Source: Collinsella sp. An7 (GTDB lineage Bacteria > Actinomycetota > Coriobacteriia > Coriobacteriales > Coriobacteriaceae). Taken from it: a DNA stretch of 64,000 bases. Positions 51,449 to 60,323 of this stretch are shown here, one piece after another. The notes beneath the pieces are model-generated. The model saw only the letters and a list, made by a program, of their open reading frames with translations, was not told where the DNA came from and ran no database searches. Position 1 is the stretch's first letter; each line of letters starts with the position of its first letter. The stretch spans positions 248,001 through 312,000 of the forward strand of contig NZ_NFHP01000002.1 of assembly GCF_002159335.1 (NCBI RefSeq), written 5' to 3'. A program made the position numbers and the translations under genes.

Positions 51449-52270
51449 TTAGCCCAAGGCCACGTCGAGCACCATCATGATCACGAAGCCGAAGATAACC
51501 CCGAGCGTCCCCGCGTTGGAGTGCTCGCCCAGGTGCGCCTCGGGGATAAGCTCCTCTACCACCACGTAGATCATGGCGCCTGCCGCAAAGGCCAAAAGCC
51601 ACGGCATGTACGGAGCGATCCAGCCGCTAGCCAGCACTACGAGGATACCAAAGATGGGTTCGACAATGCCCGAGAGCGAGCCGGCTGCAAAAGCCCTTAC
51701 ACGACCCATACCTTCGCGGCGGAGCGGCAGCGAGATGGCCGCGCCCTCGGGAAAGTTCTGGAGCCCGATGCCCACGGCAAGCGCAACGGCCATGCCAAGG
51801 TAGGCCTCCCCCGCCGCGCCCGCCGTCTGCGATGCCATGGCAAAGAGCAGGCCCACGCTCATGCCCTCGGGGATGTTATGGAGGGTCACGGCCGAGACGA
51901 GGAGCGTGGTGCGCTTCCAACTGGTGTGGATGCCCTCGGGCTCGTCAGAATCTGCGTGGAGATGCGGCAGGAGCGTGTCGAGGAGCATGAGAAAGCCCAC
52001 GCCGAGCAAAAAGCCGCCCGCCGCGGGGACCCAGCCCACCTGGCCGAGCTCCTCGGCCCGCTCGATAGCGGGGTTGAGCAGCGACCACACCGACGCCGCG
52101 ATCATAACGCCCGCCGCAAACCCGAGGAAAATCTGGCTTGCGAGCGTGCTGCTCTTTTTGCCCCGGCCGGTAAAAAGCACTACCGCCGAGCCCGCGGTGG
52201 TCATGAGCCACGTAAAGCCGCAACCGAGCGCCGCCCATACGAGCGCTTGGATGGTCTCCTGGTCGAGCAT
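51449..52270 (-). CDS. ZIP-family divalent metal transporter
   Basis: 273 residues, about eight helices. The metal-binding helices are seen: TLHNIPEGMSVGLLFAMA near 138 and GIGLQNFPEGAAISLPLRRE near 167. A His/Asp/Glu-rich loop (PHLHADSDEPEG) lies near 100 as in other ZIP proteins. It imports zinc or related ions. GGAC-type ribosome site. The 402-bp gap upstream (52271-52672) is shared with the divergent methyltransferase and shows no clear metal-regulator box. Confidence 0.88.
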   Translation of the reverse strand: MLDQETIQALVWAALGCGFTWLMTTAGSAVVLFTGRGKKSSTLASQIFLGFAAGVMIAASVWSLLNPAIERAEELGQVGWVPAAGGFLLGVGFLMLLDTLLPHLHADSDEPEGIHTSWKRTTLLVSAVTLHNIPEGMSVGLLFAMASQTAGAAGEAYLGMAVALAVGIGLQNFPEGAAISLPLRREGMGRVRAFAAGSLSGIVEPIFGILVVLASGWIAPYMPWLLAFAAGAMIYVVVEELIPEAHLGEHSNAGTLGVIFGFVIMMVLDVALG

Positions 52271-52672
52271 GGCTTGTCCTTTCTGAATGGAGCGGCACGG
52301 GCTAGATGGAAGACAATCGCCCCTGCCCGCGCCCTGTTGTTATGGCGGAGCGTGGGTCCGTACCGATCGGGCCACTTTGCGTGCCTCTCTCTGCCCGAAA
52401 CGACACCGCCGAAGTTGTTCGCAAACATTGAGGTTAATGTCGGTTAACTATAGCAGAGCTGTGCAGCGTTCGGAACCGCCCCAGGTAGAGCGTGGCGGGG
52501 CTGGCGGTGGGACGGCACGAACAAGGCGGGACGAGCGGGACGGGGCGCGCTGTGCCACAATGGGATACGTTGCATCTGCGCAACCGCCCGCGACGCGACC
52601 TGCCAGTAACGTCGGTCGCGCGCGGTGCCCGGCCAAACCCGCCCGATCTTCCGTCCGCGCGAAAGGAGCCCT
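52271..52672. other. divergent intergenic region, ZIP/methyltransferase
   Basis: A short AT-rich part at 52420-52455 with two GGTTAA motifs and a TATAGC may hold the promoters. No gene or repeat is seen in the remaining sequence. Confidence 0.35.
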
Positions 52673-53605
52673 GTGGACGCACGCAAACTCACGCGATTTG
52701 CCACCTGCGAGCAGCTGCTCGCCTGCCCCGTCTGCGGCGAGTCGCTCCGGCTCGACGGCACCTGCCTTGCCTGCAGCCACGGGCACCGCTTCGACATCGC
52801 ACGGCAGGGCTACGTCAACCTCCTGCGCGGTGTCCATCGCGAGCAGCACTACGACCGCACCTCGTTTGAACAGCGCCGCACCGTCTTTGCAAGCGGCCTC
52901 TACGCACCCATCGCGCAGGCGCTCTGTGAGGAGGTCGAACGCGCGGCGGCGGCAGGCGCCGACACCGTGGGCATCACCAAAGCCACAGGCGCCGCGATTA
53001 CGCCCACCAGCCCAGCGCCCACCTCAGGCACAGGCAGCGCACTCCGCCCCCTCCGCATTGTGGACGCCGGATGCGGCGAGGGCTACTTTGCGCGCACGGT
53101 CCGGCACACCACGGGGGCAACGGTATGCGCCTTTGACATCTCGCGCGACTCCGTGCAGCTCGCCGCCCGCGAGGACGTCGAGGACGGTATCTCCTGGCTC
53201 GTGGCCGACCTCGCAGCCATCCCCGTGCAGACCGGCGCTGCCGACGTGGTGCTCGACGTCTTCTCCCCCGCCCACTACGGCGAGTTCCGCCGCATCCTTG
53301 CTCCGGGCGGGCGGCTCATCAAGGTCGTGCCCACCGCCAACCACCTCCGGGAGGTCCGCGAGCTCGCCGCCGGCCAGCTCCGCCACCGCGGCTACTCCAA
53401 CGAGCGCGTCGTGGAGCACCTCGAGGCGTCGTGCACCCTACTCAGCCGCCGCACCGTGTCGAGCACCCTCGAGCTCACGCCCGAAGTGCGCGACGCCCTC
53501 GTGGCCATGACGCCGATTCTCTTCTCCGTCGACACCGCGACTATCGACTGGACGCCCCTTACGCACGCCACGGTTGAGGCCGAGGTGCTTGTCGGCACCT
53601 GGTAG
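52673..53605 (+). CDS. RlmA/TlrB-type 23S rRNA (guanine-N1)-methyltransferase
   Basis: 310 residues from the GTG at 52673, five bases after GAAAGGAG. An N-terminal zinc finger (Cys18, Cys21, Cys34, His38) has the RlmA spacing. RQGYVNLLRG follows, then SAM motif I IVDAGCGEGYFARTVRH near 125 and LDVFSPAHYGEFRRIL near 205. The family methylates G745 or G748 in 23S rRNA; TlrB-type members give macrolide tolerance. A Thr/Ala/Pro insert at about 88-117 is extra. Which guanine is modified is not known. Confidence 0.88.
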   Translation: MDARKLTRFATCEQLLACPVCGESLRLDGTCLACSHGHRFDIARQGYVNLLRGVHREQHYDRTSFEQRRTVFASGLYAPIAQALCEEVERAAAAGADTVGITKATGAAITPTSPAPTSGTGSALRPLRIVDAGCGEGYFARTVRHTTGATVCAFDISRDSVQLAAREDVEDGISWLVADLAAIPVQTGAADVVLDVFSPAHYGEFRRILAPGGRLIKVVPTANHLREVRELAAGQLRHRGYSNERVVEHLEASCTLLSRRTVSSTLELTPEVRDALVAMTPILFSVDTATIDWTPLTHATVEAEVLVGTW

Positions 53606-54127
53606 TCGCAGGGCAATCGGTGGCCCAACCAAGCAGACGGGCCACTGGGCGGCAGCCAGCACAAACGCAGAGAGACCGTTGCGAGATAGCGCCCACAACC
53701 AAACGATATCGTGGTCAAAAATCACGCCGAAAAAGTAATTGGCTCCCTGGCCCATGCACTCAAGCAGCCCTCCGAGCGAGCACAGGCGCCCAAAACTGGG
53801 CCGTAGGGTAGCTCCAGGGTCTTAAAATGGCCCGCCGGGAACCCGCCTGCAGCCGCTCCCGCTGGCCAACATACTTTTTCGACCCCACTTTTGGCCACAA
53901 ACGCGTTCAGCCGTGGAGCACTTGCATCAAGCGACGCAACAAGCTGCCAAAACGCAGCGGGCGGCGCGTCCTGCCCCCGTCGCCCCCGTCGTGTACCCGC
54001 GCTACGCACACAAAACCGCCCCTTCCCATACAGAACGGAAAGGGGCGGCAACAGCAGGTTCTGATTACGCGGGCCAAAGCGGCACGGTCACCACCCGCAG
54101 TACGCGCCAGTCAGCGCGGCGACAAGC
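53606..54127. other. gene-free stretch between methyltransferase and nagB
   Basis: The 522 bp contain the nagB terminator but no protein-like frame, no RNA gene and no repeat I can recognise. Confidence 0.5.
54012..54048 (-). terminator. terminator of nagB
   Basis: On the minus strand CCGCCCCTT and AAGGGGCGG form a 9-bp stem with a 15-base loop, followed by TTTTG. It lies 80 bp after the nagB stop. Confidence 0.75.
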
Positions 54128-54862
54128 CTACGCGTTGGGGCAGAGCGCGAGCGCCTCCTCGTCGGCAACCACCACAACGTTGTTGTGGAGCTGCAGGATC
54201 GAGGCCGGGCAGCGCGGGGTCACCGGGCCGTAGCACATGTCGTAGACGGCTTGAGCCTTGGCGCGGCCGTTGGCGGCGATCACGATCATGCGGGCAAACA
54301 TGATGGTCTGCACGCCCATGGTGTAGGCCTGGCGCGGCACGTCCTCAATGCGATCAAAGAGGCGGCTGTTGGCCTGGATGGTCGACTCGGTCAGGTCGAC
54401 GCAGTGCGTGCCCTTGGAGAAGTGATCATCGGGCTCGTTAAAGCCGATGTGCCCGTTGTTGCCAATGCCCAAGAGCTGCAGGTCGGGGTAGCCCGCCGCG
54501 GCCACGATGCGGTCGTAATCGGCGCAGGCGGCCTCGGCGTCGGGGTTGGAGCCGTCCGGCACGTGGGTGTTGGCCTGGTCGATGTTGATGTGATCGAAGA
54601 AGTTGGTCTTCATGAAGTAGTGGTAGCTCTGCGGGTCGTCGTGCGAGAGGCCACGGTACTCATCGAGGTTATAGGTCGAGACCTGCGAAAAGTCGCAATC
54701 GCCCTTCTTGTTCCACTCCGCGAGCTGCTTGTAGGCGCCAATGGGCGTCGAGCCCGTGGCAAGGCCCAGCACGCTCTCGGGCTTAAGGATAACCTGAGCG
54801 GAGATGATGTTTGCCACCTTGCGGCTCATGTCATCGTAGTCACGTGCACGAACGATCTTCAT
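54128..54862 (-). CDS. nagB: glucosamine-6-phosphate deaminase
   Basis: 244 residues from the ATG at 54862 (GAAAGGGG). Converts glucosamine-6-P to fructose-6-P and ammonia. Motifs: LGLATGSTPIGAYKQL near 40, TYNLDEYRGLSHDDPQSYHY near 70 (catalytic Asp), LLGIGNNGHIGFNEPDDHF near 130 (catalytic His), and the VYDMCYGPVTPRCPASILQL end. The C-terminus is slightly short. The PTS EIIA gene lies 69 bp upstream on the same strand, so amino sugar uptake and use may be linked. Confidence 0.96.
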   Translation of the reverse strand: MKIVRARDYDDMSRKVANIISAQVILKPESVLGLATGSTPIGAYKQLAEWNKKGDCDFSQVSTYNLDEYRGLSHDDPQSYHYFMKTNFFDHINIDQANTHVPDGSNPDAEAACADYDRIVAAAGYPDLQLLGIGNNGHIGFNEPDDHFSKGTHCVDLTESTIQANSRLFDRIEDVPRQAYTMGVQTIMFARMIVIAANGRAKAQAVYDMCYGPVTPRCPASILQLHNNVVVVADEEALALCPNA

Positions 54863-54931
54863 AGCGACCCCTTTCAAGAGCCAACCAAACCGTAAACGGC
54901 ACCGGTAGAACCGGCGCCATCCATACCCCGC

Positions 54932-55429
54932 TCAGCGCTCGCGCGCTGTGATAAGTTTGTCGAGCTCCAAGACCGTGTCGCCAACACGGCCCTTGATGCT
55001 CGAGAACTCCGCCGCATTGCAGATGAGGATCGGCACGGTGATGTCGTAGCCTTCCTCCCTGATGGCCTCGCGGTCGAACTCGATGAGAAGATCGCCCTGC
55101 TTGACCGTATCACCAACCTGCGCATGGACGGTAAAGTGCCGTCCGCCGAGCTTGTAGGTGTCGAGCCCCACGTGAATGAGCACGTCGAGCCCGTCGTCGG
55201 TATGGAGGGCCACCGCATGACCGGTGGGAAAGATTGCCGTGACCTTGCCGTCGGCCGGAGCCACCACGCGGCAGCCACTCGGCTCGATGGCCACGCCCTC
55301 TCCGAGCGAGCCCGAGGAGAACGTGGGGTCGGACACCTCCGAGAGCGGTATCACGGTACCGGCGAGCGGCGCGCGCAGAACGCTCCCCTTGCCATGTGGC
55401 ACCAACGAATGAAACAACCGGCTGAACAT
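54932..55429 (-). CDS. crr: glucose-family PTS EIIA component
   Basis: 165 residues, a lone EIIA-Glc domain. The active-site pair is visible: GHAVAL (His71) and LDVLIHVGLDT (His86, the phosphorylated one). APADGKVTAIFPTGHAVAL and GDLLIEFD are family motifs. Being separate from any EIIBC it may serve several sugar permeases or act as a signalling Crr. AGGGGG precedes the start. Confidence 0.9.
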   Translation of the reverse strand: MFSRLFHSLVPHGKGSVLRAPLAGTVIPLSEVSDPTFSSGSLGEGVAIEPSGCRVVAPADGKVTAIFPTGHAVALHTDDGLDVLIHVGLDTYKLGGRHFTVHAQVGDTVKQGDLLIEFDREAIREEGYDITVPILICNAAEFSSIKGRVGDTVLELDKLITARER

Positions 55430-55635
55430 GATCCCCCTAGATCATCTCAAGCGCTCTCGCACGGGGCGCGGTACCCCGTTTCCGACGCCTCCATGGTACC
55501 CCAAAACAGGAGGCATCGTCACGAGCATAAAACAACCCTTTGACCTGCGGCGATAAAGCTGGTATCGATTTTATGACCCACTATGTGCGCCACGTGGGCG
55601 GGTAGGTTGGCTACCCATATGCGTTGCCACGGCAT

Positions 55636-55664
55636 AAAAAACGGGGCCGCCCGAAGGCAGCCCC
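55636..55664 (-). terminator. terminator of the rplM-rpsI operon
   Basis: On the minus strand GGGGCTGCC-TTCG-GGCGGCCCC with G followed by six T. The TTCG tetraloop makes it very stable. It is 28 bp past the rpsI stop. Confidence 0.92.
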
Positions 55665-55692
55665 GCTGCGTGCGCATAGGTCCAAGCAAAGA

Positions 55693-56088
<396 letters not shown>

Positions 56089-56091
56089 GTT

Positions 56092-56535
56092 TTACGCCTC
56101 CAGCTCGATCTTGACGGGGTTCTGGGCAGCATGGGGATGCTCCGTGCCAGCGTAGACCTTGAGCTTGGTCAGCTGCTTGCGGCCGAGCGTGGTCTTGGGG
56201 AGCATGCCGCGCACGGCGCGCTCGATGACCTTCTCGGGGTGCTTCTCCATGGCTGCACGGAAGGACTCCGCCTTGAGGCCGCCGTTCCAGCCGCTGTGGC
56301 GATAGTAGGTCTTGTGAGCGGCCTTGTTGCCGGTAAGCTGGACCTTATCGGCATTGATGACCACCACGAAGTCGCCGCAGTCGGAGTTGGGGGTGAACTG
56401 GGGCTTGTTCTTGCCGCGCAGAATCATGGCGATCTGGGTGGCAAGGCGGCCCAGCACAGCGCCCTCGGCATCGATGAGGACCCAGTTGCGGGCGACCTCA
56501 CCCTGCTTGGCGTAGCGAGTCGATTTGGAAATCAC
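56092..56535 (-). CDS. rplM: 50S ribosomal protein L13
   Basis: 147 residues from the GTG at 56535 (GGAGGAG upstream); upstream codons in frame are not L13-like. [40 protein letters not shown] and [20 protein letters not shown] are diagnostic. First gene of the operon. Confidence 0.98.
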   Translation of the reverse strand: MISKSTRYAKQGEVARNWVLIDAEGAVLGRLATQIAMILRGKNKPQFTPNSDCGDFVVVINADKVQLTGNKAAHKTYYRHSGWNGGLKAESFRAAMEKHPEKVIERAVRGMLPKTTLGRKQLTKLKVYAGTEHPHAAQNPVKIELEA

Positions 56536-56601
56536 TTGACTCCTCCAGGTACAGTACGTGTCTTGACAGAGATTCACGGGGCTCTGAAAAGTAACCCGAT
56601 G

Positions 56602-56629
56602 AGTGTACCACCCTCGGCGCAGGCGTCAA
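56602..56629 (-). promoter_or_regulatory. rplM-rpsI promoter
   Basis: TTGACG (56629-56624) and TACACT (56607-56602) on the minus strand, 16 bases apart, 67 bp before the start. Confidence 0.7.
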
Positions 56630-56735
56630 CCACAAAAGACGGCTCATTCGCAGAGTCTTCGCAAGGATTGCGCGAGACGGAGGGGCGGTCGCTGCCGCAC
56701 GGCTGCAGCAAAAAGCGGCCGCAGATAATCTCGGC

Positions 56736-56874
56736 CCCCGATGTGAGTGCATCTTTAGCGGCGAGTCGAGTAGACGTCTCATAACAGGCCGTTTTGACCA
56801 TCAAAAGACCAGTTGGGCACTTTAGTATAGTGCAGTGTACTCGGGCATCTCCAAAAGATGCACTCACATCGGGG
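56736..56874. repeat. 139-bp element with perfect 21-bp inverted ends
   Basis: Ends 56736-56756 (CCCCGATGTGAGTGCATCTT and one more base) and 56854-56874 are exact complements, 97 bp apart. The interior contains GTTTTGACCATCAAAA and a TATACT box. The size and layout match the elements at 42537-42682 and 58692-58838, though the sequence does not. Confidence 0.75.
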
Positions 56875-56898
56875 ATCGAGTTTCCAGCGGGGGCAGCG

Positions 56899-57798
56899 CT
56901 ACGCCGCAACGGCGCGAATCTGCGCAAGCAACCGCATGGCCTCCTGGCGGCCCTGGATGTAGAGACTGAGGAGTTTCTCGGGGTCGCGCTCCACGTGGCC
57001 CACCTCAACCGGCTCGGGCGGTGCCACCACAAGTGCGCGCCCCTCCTGCTCGTAGGCCCAGATGTGCTCGCGCTGCGCGTTGTAGCGCTCGGGGCGCGTC
57101 TCGAGCGCGTCGAGGAAGTACGGGTAGTCGCCGTAGCGGGCGCGCGCCGGCCGCATGAGCTCGTAAGGGCCCTTCTGGTACGCGCGATGCTGGGTGAGGA
57201 CCACAACCGCACGGTCAAAGCCGTCGTGCTCGAGCGCGCGCTCCACCGGCACCGAGTCGGCGATACCGCCGTCGAGGTAGAGGCGACCGCCAAGCTCGAC
57301 CGGCGGGGTCACGAGCGGCATGGAGGTCGAGGCGCGCACGGCGTCGATGTCGAGGATCGGATCTTTGACCTCGAGGTATTCCGCGGTGCCAAAAACGATG
57401 TCGGTGACGGTGGCAAAAAGGGGCATGGGATTGGCGAGGAAGGTCGCCGTATCAAAGGGGTCGATGCGGTCCTGCACGTCGTAGAGGATGAAGTCGTAGC
57501 CCACGAGACTCCCCGACGAGGCGATCGCGCGCGAGCCCATATAGCGGCTGTCGTTGCAAAAGGCGAGGTTAACGCGGTTGGCGCGACCGATCTGGTGCGA
57601 CTTATAGCTGAGACCGCACAGGGTGCCGGCCGAGACCCCGTAGCAGGCATCAAAGGTGACGCCCTGCTCCATAAGAACGTCGAGCACGCCCGCCGTAAAC
57701 TGGCAACGGAAGCTCCCACCCTCGAGGACGAGCGCCACCTTGCCGCGCCCGGCCGCAGGCGCGTCCTGCGCCGACCGTACGTTTTCCTGCTCAGCCAT
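56899..57798 (-). CDS. patatin-like phospholipase
   Basis: 299 residues from the ATG at 57798 (GAGAGGACA). Serine-aspartate lipid hydrolase fold: VALVLEGGSFRCQFTAGVLD (oxyanion loop, Arg replaces Gly), nucleophile GVSAGTLCGLSY near 54 and DGGIADSVP catalytic Asp near 190. The C-terminal part is Arg/Pro-rich and helical. It resembles the YjjU/RssA group, whose natural lipids are not known. No signal peptide; cytoplasmic. Confidence 0.9.
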   Translation of the reverse strand: MAEQENVRSAQDAPAAGRGKVALVLEGGSFRCQFTAGVLDVLMEQGVTFDACYGVSAGTLCGLSYKSHQIGRANRVNLAFCNDSRYMGSRAIASSGSLVGYDFILYDVQDRIDPFDTATFLANPMPLFATVTDIVFGTAEYLEVKDPILDIDAVRASTSMPLVTPPVELGGRLYLDGGIADSVPVERALEHDGFDRAVVVLTQHRAYQKGPYELMRPARARYGDYPYFLDALETRPERYNAQREHIWAYEQEGRALVVAPPEPVEVGHVERDPEKLLSLYIQGRQEAMRLLAQIRAVAA

Positions 57799-58146
57799 GG
57801 TATGTCCTCTCGATTGGGCTTTGGCTCCCCTGCCGCCGCGTTGGTCCTTTCCTGCCCTTCTACCACAAACCGGCACTCCTGAGACAGACGGGTTGTCGCC
57901 CAGCTGTGCGGTGCGCCGCGACACCGGGTGGCGCCTGGACGGCCACACCCCTCGTATGCCGTGTGGTAGCCGTGGGTATACAATACAAGCTGCATCTTCC
58001 AACTGTGGTACGATGCAAGGCCCGCTGGCCGCAACGGCACGCGGGATGTTCTTTGACAAGGTCGATGGCCGGGCATACGCCGGGCCGCCGGCTGTCTTTG
58101 CGAGGCAGGCGCTTCCCCTGAGTGCGAGCGCCAAGCACCTCGTCAA
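57799..58146. other. divergent region patatin/ssrA
   Basis: Should hold the ssrA promoter; TATACAAT at 57977-57984 and TACGAT at 58011-58016 are candidates without good -35 partners. No gene or repeat is seen. Confidence 0.35.
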
Positions 58147-58514
58147 GGGGGCGACTGGTTTCGACGCGATAGCTCTGAGAGAGGAAGCAGGCCGTGGTCT
58201 CCTCGCCACGTTAAACAGGGGTACCGTCAAAATGAATTGACAAGAACACTTCTTACGAGCCCCAGCTGGCTCTTGCCGCTTAATTACTAGCAGGCACGCC
58301 AATCCCGGATGTTCCCCGCTCCGGGTGCGGTGTCATCTTAGGGGAATGCTCCCACGCACGTAATCGGTATGGCGCGGGCTAAGACCGAACCGGTTGGGAC
58401 GCCGCGAGCGTGTCGCTGCGCGCAACGCGTCCGAGATCAAACCAGCGACTGAGCCTGGAGATGCCGATCAGGGGGCTTTCGTGGACCGGAGTTCGATTCT
58501 CCGCGCCTCCACCA
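58147..58514 (+). ncRNA. ssrA: transfer-messenger RNA
   Basis: 368 nt. The 5' end GGGGGCGACTGGTTTCGACG pairs with the 3' end CGCCTCC to make the tRNA-like acceptor, and GGAGTTCGATTCTCCG is the T arm, followed by an encoded ACCA. The tag frame 58239-58283 reads DKNTSYEPQLALAA and then TAA; the LALAA end is the usual degradation signal. The first tag residue is inferred. Rescues stalled ribosomes with SmpB. Confidence 0.95.
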
Positions 58515-58524
58515 TCCATGATGA

Positions 58525-58556
58525 GCAGGTAGATGTACGTATCTACCTGCTTTTTT
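58525..58556 (+). terminator. ssrA terminator
   Basis: 10-bp perfect stem GCAGGTAGAT/ATCTACCTGC with 6-base loop and six T, 10 bp after the tmRNA. Confidence 0.95.
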
Positions 58557-58691
58557 GTTACCGGTTTGGCATAGCAGCGGAGAATCGAACCCCGTGCGGG
58601 GCGCGGAGCTGCGAAAACCGCGCAAGCGGTTTGCCAGCGCAGCGCGCGAGGCGGCGCGAGCCGCAACAACGCCAACTTCTCGATGCGACTG

Positions 58692-58838
58692 GTCAAAATC
58701 TGGAGAAATCAACGATTTGCCCTTGCGCGTTCGTGATGCATAAGACGTGACCTGCAGTTTTTCTGCTGCGAACACGCCACCGCACTATTGCAGCCCTCCG
58801 CATGCGTCCAAGAATCGCTGATTTCTCCGGATTTTGAC
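58692..58838. repeat. 147-bp element with 26-bp imperfect inverted ends
   Basis: Ends 58692-58717 (GTCAAAATCTGGAGAAATCA and six more) and 58813-58838 pair with two mismatches. The 95-bp interior codes nothing. Same size class as the elements at 42537 and 56736. Confidence 0.65.
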
Positions 58839-59055
58839 CGCAGCGGCAGATGATTACCGTCGGTCCCGCGCCGACCTTCAAGGAACATCCGATATTTTGC
58901 ATATTTCACTGTATATATGCATGATGATAATAGGGTCCTCGTCAGCCGCTTGGTGGGCGGCCTTTCCGGGCGCACGCCCATTACAAACCGATCCCCCGCC
59001 GCGGTCCCCACGCTCCGCAAAACCCGCCGCACACAACCTTGCGCCCCTAACACAT

Positions 59056-59138
59056 CACGGCCCCACGGCGTTTCCGCCGCGGGGCCGTGCCTCGATAAGC
59101 GAGGGGTAGGTATGCATGGCAGGTCAGACCTACCCCTC
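59056..59138 (-). terminator. two hairpins after the opp operon
   Basis: A stem CACGGCCCC/GGGGCCGTG (59056-59089, with a second CGGCG/CGCCG helix inside) and a stem GAGGGGTAGGT/ACCTACCCCTC (59101-59138). Neither has a T tract on either strand. They probably end or protect the opp mRNA. Confidence 0.5.
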
Positions 59139-59222
59139 ACCGGGAAGGAGGCTTCTCAAGCGCGCTCGCCGGCCTCCCGGCTGCCCAAAACAAGCAGGCA
59201 CCGGCGCGCGCAGCCGCCGAAC

Positions 59223-60323
59223 CTACACCTCCGGCGTTACCACCGGATCGGCGTTTATCAGGTCGCTCCCGCGGCCATAGCTCGGGCGCGCCGCATCGTA
59301 CTGCATGTCAATCGCGAGCTGACGCACCGCGTCGGCGCCCACGTTGTCGTAGCGATGGCACGCGCAGAGATGGTCGGGCAGCACCTCACGCTGATCGGGC
59401 GCGCTCACGTCGCAGGCGCCCACCTTGGCAAAGCACCGGCTCGCAAACCGGCACCCGACGGGCGGGTCGATGGGGCTCGGCACATCGCCCTCCAAGATGA
59501 TGCGCTTGCGCTGGAGCTTGGGGTCGGGGCTCGGAATGGCCGAGAGCAGCGCCTGCGTATAGGGGCAGAGCGGCTCATGGTAGAGGCTGTTTTTGGGTGC
59601 AACTTCCATGAGGCGCCCCAAGTACATCACGCCCACGCGGTCCGAGATGTGCTTGACCACGTTAAGCCCGTGCGCAATGAAAAGGTACGTCAGGCCAAAC
59701 TGATCCTTGAGGTCGTCGAGGAGGTTCAAGACCTGCGCCTGGATGGACACGTCGAGCGCCGAGACCGGCTCGTCGCAAACGATGAGCTTGGGGTTTACCG
59801 CAAGCGCTCGGGCGATGCCCACGCGCTGACGCTGTCCGCCCGAGAACTCGTGCGGGTAGCGGTTCTTCATGTAGGCGGCCAGTCCCACGCGCTCCAGCAG
59901 CTCCTCCACACGGCCATCCACCTGGTCGCGCGGCAGGATGTTGTTGGTGATGATGGGCTCGGCCACGATCTGCCCGATCGTCATGCGCGGATTGAGGCTC
60001 GCATACGGATCCTGGAAGATGAGCTGGATATCACGGCAGTGCTCGCGACGCTCCTTGCGGTTCATCGCGGTGATATCCTGCCCCTCAAAGAGGATCCGCC
60101 CACTCGTGGGCTTGAGCAACCCCACGATCATCTTGCCGATCGTGGTCTTGCCGCAGCCCGACTCGCCCACGAGACCAAAGGCCTCGCCGCGACGAATGGT
60201 GAAGCTCACGTCGTCGACAGCCTGAACAAAGGACGTCGGCTTGCCAAAGAAGTTGGACTCGGCCACAAAGCTCTTGGTGAGGTGCTGCACCTCGATGAGG
60301 TTATCGGTCTTATCGATCGCCAT
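59223..60323 (-). CDS. oppF: oligopeptide ABC transporter ATP-binding protein (OppF-like)
   Basis: 366 residues. Walker [10 protein letters not shown] near 54, Q loop [16 protein letters not shown], signature [14 protein letters not shown] and Walker [13 protein letters not shown] are intact. The H-loop reads AHGLNVV where AHDLSVV is usual; the His is kept. The C-terminal oligopeptide-transporter domain ([20 protein letters not shown]) has the Cys spacing of Opp/Dpp ATPases. Last gene of the operon, overlapping oppD by 14 bp. Confidence 0.92.
   Translation of the reverse strand: MAIDKTDNLIEVQHLTKSFVAESNFFGKPTSFVQAVDDVSFTIRRGEAFGLVGESGCGKTTIGKMIVGLLKPTSGRILFEGQDITAMNRKERREHCRDIQLIFQDPYASLNPRMTIGQIVAEPIITNNILPRDQVDGRVEELLERVGLAAYMKNRYPHEFSGGQRQRVGIARALAVNPKLIVCDEPVSALDVSIQAQVLNLLDDLKDQFGLTYLFIAHGLNVVKHISDRVGVMYLGRLMEVAPKNSLYHEPLCPYTQALLSAIPSPDPKLQRKRIILEGDVPSPIDPPVGCRFASRCFAKVGACDVSAPDQREVLPDHLCACHRYDNVGADAVRQLAIDMQYDAARPSYGRGSDLINADPVVTPEV

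Larger units (their letters stand above)
56536..56898. other. intergenic region rplM/patatin with promoter and repeat
   Basis: Contains the rplM promoter and the 139-bp inverted-repeat element at 56736-56874. A TATACT on the minus strand (56830-56825) lies inside the element and may act as a second promoter for rplM-rpsI. No gene is seen. Confidence 0.45.
58515..59222. other. 708-bp gene-free region after ssrA
   Basis: Holds the ssrA terminator, an inverted copy of 14 bases of the tmRNA T arm (58577-58590), the inverted-repeat element at 58692-58838, an AT-rich patch (58890-58935) and two hairpins at 59056-59138. No protein-like frame is seen. Confidence 0.5.

Noticed and set aside
56574-57293. 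open frame reading through the rplM upstream region
   Set aside because: It overlaps the rplM promoter and the antisense side of the patatin gene; the repeated KDALTSG peptide in it comes only from the inverted repeat ends.
58577-58660. second tRNA or tmRNA fragment on the minus strand
   Set aside because: Only the 14-base T-arm match is present; no acceptor, D arm or anticodon arm can be folded.
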